Assembly (NCBI GenBank): GCA_027625915.1
Contig: JANTQA010000008.1
Span: forward strand, 5,449,501-5,513,500
Source of the DNA: Anaeramoeba flamelloides
Taxonomy: Eukaryota > Metamonada > Anaeramoebidae
Reading direction: 5' to 3'
DNA: 64,000 nt
This document shows positions 1 to 9,589 of this stretch, one piece after another. The translations under genes were made by a program, and so were the position numbers. The number at the start of each line of letters is the position of its first letter. Position 1 is the first letter of the stretch. The notes beneath the pieces are model-generated. The model ran no database searches. It was not told where the DNA came from and worked only from the letters and a program-made list of their open reading frames with translations.

Positions 1-5
1 ATATT

Positions 6-42
<37 letters not shown>

Positions 43-626
43 CAATATATCTGATTTTAATAATAACAGTTTGTTTTTTATACTCTCAAAATTTGAAAAA
101 TAATATTACTTGATCTTTTAAATTTTAAGAAATTTAATAAATATTTGAAAATAATAATTGATCAATCTTCTAGATCTTCAAGAATTCAATATTTAGTTTA
201 TTTTTATTGATATTTTTAAAATAAGATTAAATTTCTAATTTTATTTGTTCATTCAAACCATCTGGAATTACTAAAAGTGAGGATTTCATCAAAATAAAAA
301 TATTTTAGCAAATACTACTGATTTCTTTTTTGATCTAATGATCCAACCAACAAGTCTGAGATCTTTTTATTGAAACCTTAATTGGGAAAAAATCAACTCT
401 TTTAAAAATGATAACCTATTTCTGTAAAGTTGATAAGAAGTGTTTCTTATTGTATTTAAAAGTATCTTTTTGTAAATAATTACTTTATCACCTCTTGAAA
501 AGATAAATATATAAGAGTTACTAATACCCTAAAAACAACCATTCCAAAATTTGAATTTTTTGACTTATACAAGAATAATTTATTCACACTTTTTCTTTCC
601 TTTTCTAAATCGGAAAAAAATCTTTA

Positions 627-813
627 TAACCAGTTTCACTTTTAAGAGACAAACTTTTAACGTAATTTAAGGCATAAAAAAATTTCCAATCCAGGGACAG
701 AATTTCAATTCTAGTAAAATAATTTGAGTAAAAACAATTTAAAATTTTTTTTTTAATTTGGGGTTTTTTGTTGTCTAATATTTCCTTGAAAGATTGTCCG
801 AAAAGTGAGACTG
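627..813. mobile_element. Decayed copy of palindromic MITE family A
   Basis: The left arm reads CAGTTTCACTTTTAAG and continues like the other family members (lists of AAGGCA/CAAA-type motifs with changes); the right arm ends AAAAGTGAGACTGTA. The overall length of about 187 bp matches the roughly 197-bp intact copies. Arms are much more diverged than in the copies at 5.7-9.1 kb, so this is an older insertion. Confidence 0.7.
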
Positions 814-1659
814 TATCAATAATTTTTTGTGACAAATAAAAAAGGTAAACCTTACGCCTTTTAATTTGCTCAAATTGGTTTATGTTTTTACAAGATGTTG
901 TATAAATAATATTTTTTATTCATTCTCTCTAAATTATAGGTAATATAAATCATCTGCTTATATCAAAAAAAAACTGTTTTGAGTTTTTTAGCATATGTTT
1001 TCAAAGTAAAATTGTGGGTTTCTTTTTTCTTGTGGAAATATGGATTTAATCAACAAAGAAACTGATAATAAACAATATGGAAATTTATTATTTTTTTTCT
1101 AAAGTTCTACATTAGAAAAAAATTCTAAAAATTCAAGTACCAAATAGAAAAATTTTCTTTAACAATGTCGTAAAAGTCTAGTTGCGATTTTTGTTATATA
1201 AATATAAAAAACACAAATTTGATAAAATAAATGGAAAATTTTGAAAAAATTCTTTAACAAATTCAATTCCTACACTAAAATTTTCATAAAAGATTAATAT
1301 TTTTAACTTCAAAATTAATTTGGGATTAGATTTATTTTTGAATCATATATTATCTTACAAAAATATTCAAAAAAAAAAAAAAAAGAAAAATGAATAATCA
1401 ATTGAAATATCTTAAATTTAATAAAGAATAGCTCATAATGAATAGACACTGTATAAAACAACTTATTAAATAATAATAATAATCAAGTGATTTCCTATTA
1501 TTCAAATCGATTTAAAACCCAAATAAAAAATAAAAAAAAACACGCTTAAAATAATAAATAATTTATTTAATTGCCTTTTGAAAACTAATATTGTTTTTGT
1601 TCTTATATAAATACTTTTTTAGGCTAATAAAATTATTTACCACTTTCGAAAAAAAATAT

Positions 1660-2205
1660 ATAAAATTGTATTTTTAATTAATAACCTCACTGAAAATTCA
1701 AAATAAGATCAATTAATATAAGAAAAATTAACCTATTAAAAGATCAAATAGTGGATTAAACAGAATATCATTTTTTTTTCTGAAAGTCTCTTGATAATAA
1801 CTTTTTCTTTCATCTATCTAATATTTAAAAATGAAATGAAAAAAAAATATACTCAGCAACACTCATAAAGTAAAAACTTTGAAATTAAGTTACAAAAAAT
1901 TCGAAAATAAGGCACTTTTTTTGAGTAAATTTGTTTCCTACCTCCAATATTTCCTAGAGGAAAAATTATTGACGTTAAATTTATAATTTTTATAGTACCT
2001 TTTATTTCCTTTTGGGTTAGTGTGTTTGAAGATATACTACGTGATAATAATTTGAGTTCTTTTAAAGAACAAATAGAATTTTGATATAAAAGCAGATCTG
2101 AATTGTAGTTGTTAATTCACTAGAATATAATATAACGAATTATTCTTTGAATCTAATTTATTTCTTCTTTTAATGGATTTTACTTTAGGTTTTCAGAAAG
2201 ATTGA
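1660..2205. mobile_element. Decayed copy of 400-bp inverted-repeat element (family B)
   Basis: About 1665-1740 resembles the left arm of the clean copy at 2223 (TTTTAATT..., an ACTGAAAAT stretch, then AAAATCAAT-like sequence), and about 2170-2205 resembles the right inner arm (ATGGATTTTACTTT). Both arms face each other in the right order. Ends are too eroded to place exactly. Confidence 0.45.
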
Positions 2206-2222
2206 CAATGAAAAAACATATA

Positions 2223-2620
2223 ACTGTTGTGGAAAAAAAGTGAAATATGTTTTTTAATTGGGAACATTACTGAAAATAAAAAGTAAAATCAATAAAAAGA
2301 AGAAACCAATTAAATTCAAATAATAATCCATTATATTATTTTCAATCAATCGCAACAAATACAATTTAAATCTACTTGATTTATGGAAATTGTATGTGTG
2401 GTTTTGGAGATCTCAAAAATAGTCAATTTTTTGAACAAATTTTTAATAATTGATCAATCAAAGAAAAACCGATACTAAAAGACAGTATTAACAAAACTGT
2501 TATTGTGTTGAATACTTCATTTTGTCTTGATTTATTTATTTATTCTTTTTATGGATTTTACTTTGAATTTTGAGTAATGTTCCCAATTAAAAAACATGTT
2601 TCACTTTTTTTCCACAACGG
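2223..2620. mobile_element. TIR element, family B, copy 1 (non-coding MITE)
   Basis: A 398-bp element whose ends are inverted repeats of about 75 bp: the left starts ACTGTTGTGGAAAAAAAGTG, the right ends CACTTTTTTTCCACAACGG. It is flanked by TA on both sides (2221-2222 and 2621-2622), as expected for a Tc1/mariner-type target duplication. It contains no ORF of note. A second full copy lies at 9796-10219 and a decayed one just upstream. Confidence 0.8.
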
Positions 2621-2986
2621 TAAACATTTTTCAGCTTATTGCTTTTTTCCTCAAGACTAATCGTCCATTGGTGTGTTTAGATAAATTGTTTTATTTTTTT
2701 GGTATAATTGTTGAATATTTGGCAAAGATTGGAAATTTTTGTGAAGGTAAAATCAATTCTTAGATTCCGAATTAATAAATTAGAAATAGTCTCAAAAAAT
2801 TTTCTTTTCTTTAATAGAAGTTCCTTATTATGTTCTTAAATAATAAGGGTTACATGTTTCATAATTGTCTCACTCTAATACAAAAATATCAAGTCTTTTA
2901 AAAAAAGTAACTTTCCAAAAATGTTCGAAATTTATTCAAGTATTTCATTTTTCTTTATTTTCTCAATTGTTAATTTATTATTTCAA

Positions 2987-3741
2987 ATGACAGAACAAAA
3001 CCAAAGAGCATTCCAAAAACAAAAAGGTGTATTTGTCTCAGACAAAAGAAGAGTACTTGGAAGATGGGTCAAAGGAAAATCAAGACTTGTCAAAAAAATT
3101 GGATTAGGATTTAAAACACCAAAAGAAGCTATTGAAGGAACCTATATTGATAAAAAATGGTAATTATTCTTTTTTTTTTTTTTTTTGTTGTTCTTTCTGT
3201 TTCTTTCTGTTTCTTTCTGTTTCTGACCTGCCTTTTCTTTTTCTTCTCAAAACGAAAAACAAAAAAAAACTTAAATAAAAGCCCATTTACTGGAAACGTC
3301 AGTATCAGAGGAAGAATCTTAAGAGGTGTTGTCATTAGTACAAAAATGGAACGAACAATTATCATCAGACGTGATTATCTTCACTATTTAAAAAAATATA
3401 ACAGATTTGAAAAACGTCATAGAAATCTTCCAGCTCATTGTTCCCCATGTTTCAAACATGTTAAACCAGGTGATATTGTTACGATCGGTCAAACAAGGTA
3501 AATATAAATCCTTTTTTTTGTTGATCTTTTTTTTTTTTCTTTTTTTTCGTTTTTTGCTTTTTTTTTTTTTAACCATTGCTTTTTTTTCTTTTTCAATTTT
3601 TTTTTATTTTATTTTTATGAATGTGTAATTGCACTTCACTTAAAACTTTTTAGACCATTATCAAAAACTGTACACTTCAATGTGATTAAATGGGAACCAC
3701 AACAAGGTGTTGATGCTGTTAAACAATTTAGACAATTTTAA
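2987..3741 (+). CDS. RPS11: 40S ribosomal protein S11 (uS17 family)
   Basis: Three exons (2987-3159, 3282-3497, 3654-3741) give 158 residues, the usual length of eukaryotic RPS11. The protein is a small-subunit rRNA-binding protein of the cytosolic ribosome. Diagnostic stretches are [20 protein letters not shown] in exon 1, [14 protein letters not shown] and [18 protein letters not shown] in exon 2 and [13 protein letters not shown] in exon 3. Intron 1 (3160-3281) splits the Cys codon of KKCPFTG and intron 2 (3498-3653) splits an Arg codon; both are GT-AG with GTAA donors. The start was set at the ATG before [13 protein letters not shown] because it aligns with the family N-terminus; an in-frame ATG at 2921 would add a hydrophobic leader that the family lacks. 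Intron 1 is pyrimidine-rich and holds tandem TTTCTGTTTC units. Confidence 0.97.
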
Positions 3742-4222
3742 ACAAAAACAATTTTATTAATTTTAAACAAAACAAGATAAAGTAGAACGAAGAATTTTCC
3801 TTAGCAACGCCTAAAGGCAAAAATAAACAAGACTAACTTTTATTTAATTCCAAAAATAAAAACTTAAAACAAAAATTCATAGAAACATAATTGTTTTTTT
3901 TTTTTTAATTCTTTTCTTATTTTTTTTCACAAAACAATTATTAGGTCTTTTGATGTAAATTAATTTTTTTCCGACAAGCTTTAATTTTGGATTCATTATT
4001 TTGGTTTGGAGAAATATAATTGGCCAAATAGAAGAAAGATCTTTTTTACTCTTTGCTATTACTTTCAAATTTGGAACAATTGAATTGTTCATTTGAAACT
4101 TTTTTTGTTGTAAAATCATCTGAAATTAATCTGGAAAATAATTAATTATGTTATTTTTAAGGACAGCTGTTGTAAAAAAATTGTGAGACATGAAACAATA
4201 GTGTGGCATTTATTTTGAAATA

Positions 4223-4408
4223 CTGTCATTTTCTAATTAATAAATGATAATTTTTATTTCAAGTTCCCAAATAATGTTTCCATAAAGTGGTTGGAAAAAT
4301 CCCAAGATCTTCATAAGATCATTTGATAATAAAAGTCTTGAGATTAAATTTATGTTTGCTGGTTGGGATATGAGAGAAAATTTATAATTCATAATTTGAA
4401 TATAACAG
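4223..4408. mobile_element. Family D MITE, diverged copy
   Basis: The left end CTGTCATTTTCTAATTAATA and the right end, read on the opposite strand as CTGTTATATTCAAATTATGA, form a degenerate inverted repeat that also shares a downstream CCC. TA flanks both ends (4221-4222 and 4409-4410). The ends match the two longer copies at 30748-31000 and 41673-41927. Confidence 0.6.
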
Positions 4409-4659
4409 TAGTAAAAATTTCAATGAGAAACTTTGTAAAAATGATCACAATCACCATAATTTTCTGAAATTAATACTGGCATTAGATATTGAAAAGTGAT
4501 TAAATTTTCAGTTGATTATCCTTTGTTTCAATTCAGAAATTTGAGTTTCATTTATGGATTCTTTGTTCAACCAAGAGAACCAACAATAGGTATAGAATAA
4601 AAAAGTCTCATACAAATATATTGAGTTAGTCACAGTGACAATCTGTGACTCTTGGTAAA

Positions 4660-5370
4660 ACTCTTTTTGTTAAAGTAAAAAAAAGGACAATTAAAGTGAT
4701 AATTGATTCTTTTTTTCTTGAAATACTGGTAAGAATTCAAATAGGGACTAAAACCTTTTAAGAAATATAGTATCTAACTTATATAACTTTGATTTCAATT
4801 TCATCTTGGTTCTTTAAGAAGGTTGTCTAAAAAAAAATACTCTGTTTGAAAACTTATTTTTCATAGAACCCGAAAAAAGAAGAATTATCACTATTTTTCA
4901 TCTTTGTCATTTTAAATGTGATGGCAAAAATTAGAATTTTTTTGGGTTAATTCTTTGAATTTTATAACGATTCATTTGGGTCTTTAATCCTTAATTTTGA
5001 TACTAAGTGTCGTTTTTGTAAAAAAAATGTATTTTCAGCAAGATTTACAATGAGAAATGGAAAAATCTGAAATTGATCTTTTTTGTTCTTGTTTTATCTT
5101 GAGAAGGATTGAGTTTTATAAGTACTCGAAAAATACTTTAGATTAAATATTAAGCATTATTTCTGAAAAATATAATTTAACAAGAGATGGGTTGATCCGA
5201 AAAAAGTACTGTTTCCTCATATTTGTTAAGCTTTTAATTTAAAAGAACATTTTTTGATTTTGAAGACAATTACTTGATGGTTCTATATGAAATTGAAATA
5301 TTGAGTTACACTGTTAAATAATATTTTTCCTTAAAAGTAAAAAAATAATTCAAAACTAGCATCATTGGGT
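4660..5370. mobile_element. Diverged copy of large inverted-repeat element (family C)
   Basis: This stretch is colinear with 9590-10910 after removing the nested element there. Shared landmarks in order include AAGAATT-AAATAGGGA-, TTTGATTTCAATTTCATC near 4790, AAGAATTATCAC near 4879, ATCCTTAAT near 4987, and AACAAGAGATG near 5180. The near-terminal segments are inverted relative to each other, as in the other copy. No ORF is retained, so it is non-autonomous or very old. Confidence 0.55.
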
Positions 5371-5761
5371 TACATTATTTTCGAAATGGTGTTGATATAT
5401 ACTGAGAAGTTATCCAAACAATATCCATCTCTACCTAAAATAGAATATTTTTTAATGTGAAAGGGGTATATTGTATCTAAATTTGAAAATATTCTTATTA
5501 TATTTAGGATAAAAGCAGTTGATAATTTTTTTTCTTCGGTTTTTTTTAAAAATAAATTTGTTTCCACATCAGAAAAATATTATTTTTTATGGTTAAAACA
5601 TATTTCTACTTGGTTGAAATTTTTTTGGGACTTTGGAATCCAAGATTACCTAAAATATTCTAATAAGCAATTTATTCGTTATAAAAGATGTTTTGGCATC
5701 ACTTAGAAGATTTATTTTATCTATTAATTACCATTCTGAGCAATATATATATATATATATA

Positions 5762-5958
5762 CAGTCAGTTCCACTTTTAAGGCACAAACTTTCAACGAAA
5801 TTTAGGGCACAAAAAAATCTCAAATTAAGGCACAAAATTTGGAATTTATTTTTTTGCAATTTATTTTTACTAGAATCTGAATTTTGTGCCTTAATTTGAG
5901 ATTTTTTTTGTGCCTTAAATTTCGTTGAAAGTTTGTGCCTTAAAAGTGGAACTGACTG
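5762..5958. mobile_element. Palindromic MITE family A, copy 1
   Basis: A 197-bp foldback: arms of about 78 bp, starting CAGTCAGTTCCACTTTTAAG and ending with its reverse complement, around a roughly 40-bp centre. TA lies on both sides (5760-5761, 5959-5960), inside a (TA)n tract. Each arm contains three copies of an AAGGCACAAA-type motif about 25 bp apart. Ends beginning CAGT with TA target sites are typical of Tc1/mariner-type elements; no coding capacity. Confidence 0.9.
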
Positions 5959-6401
5959 TATATATATTATATATAAATAAATAATTTAAAAATACAAAAA
6001 TATTTTAATTAAATTTTAAAATAAAATAATATTTTTATTATTATAAAAATTTGGCAGTTTTTTCAACATACAATTTTTTAAAATTAAAATTATTTGGCCT
6101 TTAGTTCGAGTCAGATTTATATTTGATTTTTTTTTAAATATTTTTTTTATTTTTGAATTTTTTTTCTAGACATAAAATAAACAATATTGTTGAATTAGAG
6201 ACCATATATCAGAACTTATTTTCCAAGATCTGGATTAATTTAGATTGGTAAATTCAAATTTCACAAAGATTATATTCAAATTTTTACTAATAACAAATAT
6301 TATTAAAAACGGCCATAGATCAAAAATTAATTTTCAATTTCTAGATTACTTTGGATTGAATAATTCAAATTTTGAAAATATTTTTTTCCTAATTTTCACT
6401 A

Positions 6402-6598
6402 CAGTCAGTTTCACTTTTAAGGCAAAAACTTTCAACGAAATTTAAGGCACAAAAAAATCTCAAATTAAGGCACAAAATTTGGAATTTCATTTTTTACAAT
6501 TTATTTTTACTAGAATCTGAATATTGTGCCTTAATTTGAGATTTTTTTTTTGCCTTAAATTTCGTTGAAAGTTTGTGCCTTAAAAGTGAAACTGACTG
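6402..6598. mobile_element. Palindromic MITE family A, copy 2
   Basis: 197 bp, TA at 6400-6401 and 6599-6600. Arms are nearly identical to copy 1 but use the CAGTCAGTTTCAC variant that most of the cluster shares. Both arms remain close to perfect complements. Confidence 0.9.
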
Positions 6599-7192
6599 TA
6601 ATTACTAAATTCAAAAGATGGAATCTTAATTTAGTTAATTATTTGGTTAATCTTGAATTATTTATTTATTAGTTATTTTTTATTATTTTGAAATAATTAT
6701 GGTTGATCACGTTATGGATTAAAATAGTTTGGATTTATTTTAATTTTAATGTAATAACTGAAATTATTTTGGAATTTTTTTTATTTATTATTTTTTTTCA
6801 AGTATTTTCTATTGTTTAAAGCGAAGTTTTAAAAATTATTCAGATTAAACTTTTAAATTTGGCCTAAAGAAATTTATTTCCTTTTTCTTTTTTTTTAATA
6901 TTTATTGAAATTTTTTCTAAAAAAAAATGAAAATTTCTCAGTAATATATTTTTTTATTTATTTTTTGAATCATAAAATTAACAACTTTTATTAATTTTTA
7001 TTATTAATAAATGAATATGTTGGGGTTTTAATCTACTATTATTGTAATAAAATTTCTTGTTGAAAAAAATAAAATAAAAATAAAAATCGTTTAAAAAAAG
7101 TAAAAAAAATAATTATTTTTCTTTTTTAGAATATCAAAAAAAAAATACAAAAGATTAAGTCTTTCTCTTTGAAATATTTTGACTTTTTATTA

Positions 7193-7299
7193 CGGTTAGT
7201 TCAACTTTTGTGACACAAACTTTCAAAAAAAAACAAAGTTATAAAAAAATCTCAAATTAAAGTACAAAAGATAGATTCAAGTAAAATAATATGTGTAAA
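7193..7299. mobile_element. Half copy of family A MITE, truncated by copy 3
   Basis: Begins after TA as CGGTTAGTTCAACTTTTGTG and follows the left arm and centre of family A with many changes, then stops at the TA where copy 3 is inserted (7300-7301). The matching right arm was not found beyond copy 3. This suggests an old copy used as the landing site for a younger one. Confidence 0.65.
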
Positions 7300-7301
7300 T
7301 A

Positions 7302-7496
7302 CAGTCAGTTTCACTTTTAAGGCACAAACTTTCAACCAAAATTAAGGCACAAAAAAATCTCAAATTAAGGCCCAAAATTTGGAATTTTTTTTTTTACAAT
7401 TTATTTTTACTAGAATCTGAATTTTGTGCCTTAATTTGAGATTTTTTTGTGCCTTAAATTTCGTTGAAAGTTTGTGCCTTAAAAGTGAAACTGACT

Positions 7497-7497
<1 letters not shown>
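7302..7497. mobile_element. Palindromic MITE family A, copy 3
   Basis: 196 bp, TA at 7300-7301 and 7498-7499, arms near-perfect. The right TA merges with a long ATT microsatellite (7499-7577). Confidence 0.9.

Positions 7498-7498
<1 letters not shown>

Positions 7499-7577
<79 letters not shown>
7499..7577. repeat. (ATT)n microsatellite
   Basis: About 26 uninterrupted ATT units followed by imperfect AGT units to about 7610. Read on the minus strand this is an Asn (AAT) run followed by Thr (ACT) codons. It lies in line with the minus-strand RRM gene remnant, so it may be the former poly-Asn/poly-Thr end of that protein; this is inference. Confidence 0.9.
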
Positions 7578-7579
<2 letters not shown>

Positions 7580-7625
7580 AGTAGTAGTAGTCGTAGTAGT
7601 AGTAGTATTCTTATCATCCTTATTA

Positions 7626-7822
7626 CAGTCAGTTTCACTTTTAAGGCACAAACATTCAACGAAATTTAAGGCACAAAAAAATCTCAAATTAAGGCACAAA
7701 ATTTGTAATTTTAATTATTACAATTTATTTTTACTAGAATTTGAATTTTGTACCTTAATTTGAGATTTTTTTTGTGCCTTAAATTTCGTTGAATGTTTGT
7801 GCCTTAAAAGTGAAACTGACTG
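7626..7822. mobile_element. Palindromic MITE family A, copy 4
   Basis: 197 bp, TA at 7624-7625 and 7823-7824. The arms carry a CATTCAACG variant in both halves; the centre differs slightly from copies 2 and 3. It sits between the AGT tract and the next copy, only 41 bp away. Confidence 0.9.
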
Positions 7823-7863
7823 TAATAATAATTTTAGCATCATTCGTATTTAAGTTACTGTTA

Positions 7864-8060
7864 CAGTCAGTTTCACTTTTAAGGCACAAACTTTCAACGA
7901 AATTTAAGGCACAAAAAAATCTCAAATTAAAGCACAATTTTTTGGAATTTTAATTTTCACAAATTATTTTACTAGAATTTGAATTGTGTGCCTTAATTTG
8001 AGATTTTTATTGTGCCTTAAATTTCGTAGAAAGTTTGTGTCTTAAAAGTGAAACTGACTG
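7864..8060. mobile_element. Palindromic MITE family A, copy 5
   Basis: 197 bp, TA at 7862-7863 and 8061-8062. The centre (TTTTCACAAATTATTTTACT type) differs from copies 1-4 and matches copy 9 at 52888, showing at least two subfamilies. It terminates the coiled-coil frame of the RRM gene remnant. Confidence 0.9.
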
Positions 8061-8934
8061 TATTATTATTATTATTCTCATTGAAACTATTCATAATATT
8101 AGTTTCAAGATTTAAATTATGATTCTCAACTAAACATTGAGAATTATCTTTAGGATCCTCAATATTTACTTGAGAATCAACAGATGAATGTTGTAAGATA
8201 ATATTATTATTATGTTTCTTTTGTTCATTCAATTTTAATGTATATTTTTTGAAAAGGGTTAACTCTTCATTATTTGTTTGTATTAGATTATTATTTATAT
8301 TCAAATTTTCTTTTAATTTTAAAATAGTTGAATTTAAATTGTGTATTATATTTTTAAGATTTTTAATCTCTTCAAATAATTTTAAATTAGTTTTTTGTTG
8401 AGTGTTTTTTTGTTTTCGTTGACTGATGTGGTCATTTGTTTTATAAGTTGTAAGAATTTATTATTATAAAGACTGAAATTCAAAGGTCTTTTAAATACAA
8501 AAAATTTTTGTAGGTAGTTCATTAATTTTAATAAGTCTTTTTAGTTAAATAAATTTAGGATAGCCTTTCTAGTGAACTTTTCAACTTTTAAGTCTTAGAA
8601 AAAAACCAATTGCTTTATCTTAATAACCTTTTCTAATGCATTTTTAACATCAATTTCAGTTGCAGAATAATTTATGTTACTGATAAAAATTTATAATTCA
8701 TCAGTTAAGTTGCCATTTTTACCATTGTTATGTGTTTCTTTGTGTAGAAAATTTTTTGATCTTTCGTGATCGTGATCGAAAAAATCGATTTTCTTGTAAT
8801 CATCATTGACAGTATTATTAGGTCTGAAATCATGGTTAGAATTTGAGTTATTGGGAGAATGATATTTTTTTTAATTTTTTGTTTTTTCTTGTTCATTTTT
8901 TGTTTTTTCTTTTTCTCTTTTTGTTCTTGCTTTA

Positions 8935-9131
8935 CAGTCAGTTTCACTTTTAAGGCACAAACTATCAACTAAATTTAAGGCACAAAAAAAATCTCAAATT
9001 AAAGCACAAAATTCAAATTCTAGTAAAAATAAATTGTAAAAAAAAAAATTACAAATTTTGTGCCTTAATTTGAGATTTTTTTGTGCTTTAAATTTCGTTG
9101 AAAGTTTGTGCCTTAAAAGTGAAACTGACTG
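8935..9131. mobile_element. Palindromic MITE family A, copy 6
   Basis: 197 bp, TA at 8933-8934 and 9132-9133. Its centre reads in the opposite orientation to copies 1-4. It interrupts the minus-strand RRM gene remnant after the first RRM-like segment. Confidence 0.9.
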
Positions 9132-9589
9132 TATTTAAATTATAATATTTTTTGTTTGCTTGGAATTGTTTTTTTGTTCTTGGTTTATAGTCCGAGACAT
9201 TGAGTTGCCTATTTAAGAATTTCTTATTTTTGGTTTTTTGTTTGAGTATAATGGATTGTTCATGTATAATTTGAAGGTTTGGATATGTACCAATCCATTT
9301 GGTAATTTTTTTGATTAACAGGTCCACAGAATAATCTCTTGGTAAATTTGAAATAAATAGCTTAGTATTGATACTTCGATTCATAATAATAAAAATTATT
9401 TTGCAAAAAACTTGATAGAAATAATTCAAAAAGAAAAAAAGATAAAAAAAAAAAAATAAAAATTAAAAATATCTTTTGTTAAAAATACCTAATTATTCGA
9501 TGACGGGTGTTACTCTAAAAAATAAGTGTATATCTAAATTCCTAAGTTGAATATTGGCAAAATCATAGGTTAAATTAAACTTTCATTTG

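Larger units (their letters stand above)
1..2986. other. Gene-free AT-rich region with repeats
   Basis: No convincing coding sequence. It opens with a (TA)n microsatellite at about 9-41. It holds a decayed copy of the palindromic mini-element (about 627-813), a decayed copy of the 400-bp inverted-repeat element (about 1660-2205) and a clean copy of the latter (2223-2620), each listed separately. The remainder is homopolymer-rich sequence in which I see nothing else. Confidence 0.7.
3742..5758. other. Gene-free region with old inverted-repeat elements
   Basis: Between RPS11 and the MITE cluster there is no supported gene. Small ORFs on either strand are below 25% GC and show no family signal. 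It holds a family D element (4223-4408) and a diverged copy of the 1.3-kb family C element (about 4660-5370). Confidence 0.65.
7500..9384 (-). pseudogene. RRM-protein gene remnant broken by MITEs
   Basis: Starting at the minus-strand ATG 9384-9382, a frame begins MNRSINTKLFISNLPRDYSV, an RNP2-like start of an RNA recognition motif. It runs to a MITE at 9131. Beyond that MITE the minus strand again looks coding (Asn/His/Asp-rich near 8700-8860), then a second RRM-like stretch starting IFISNINYSATEIDVKNALE (8690 to about 8480), then a Gln/Asn-rich coiled-coil-like frame from about 8450 to 8062, where another MITE sits. Short coding-like pieces continue between MITE copies 5 and 4 and into the ATT/AGT tract. 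The RRM2 part has several in-frame TAA codons and the coiled-coil part lies in another frame, so the gene is dead even without the insertions. It probably encoded a two-RRM RNA-binding protein with a low-complexity tail. The extent below 8062 is the least certain. Confidence 0.65.

Noticed and set aside
2921-2986. In-frame upstream ATG that would extend RPS11 by 22 residues
   Set aside because: The extension is hydrophobic and AT-coded; RPS11 proteins begin close to the [17 protein letters not shown] segment.
7360-7699. Long poly-Ile and poly-Asn ORFs on both strands
   Set aside because: They are reading frames through the ATT microsatellite joined to MITE arms, not genes. Only the minus-strand Asn/Thr reading may be a remnant of the RRM gene.
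8450-8690. TAA read as a sense codon in the RRM2 frame
   Set aside because: RPS11, the SH3 gene, the FKBP15-like gene and others all end in TAA at family-supported positions, so the standard code holds and the RRM frame is decayed.
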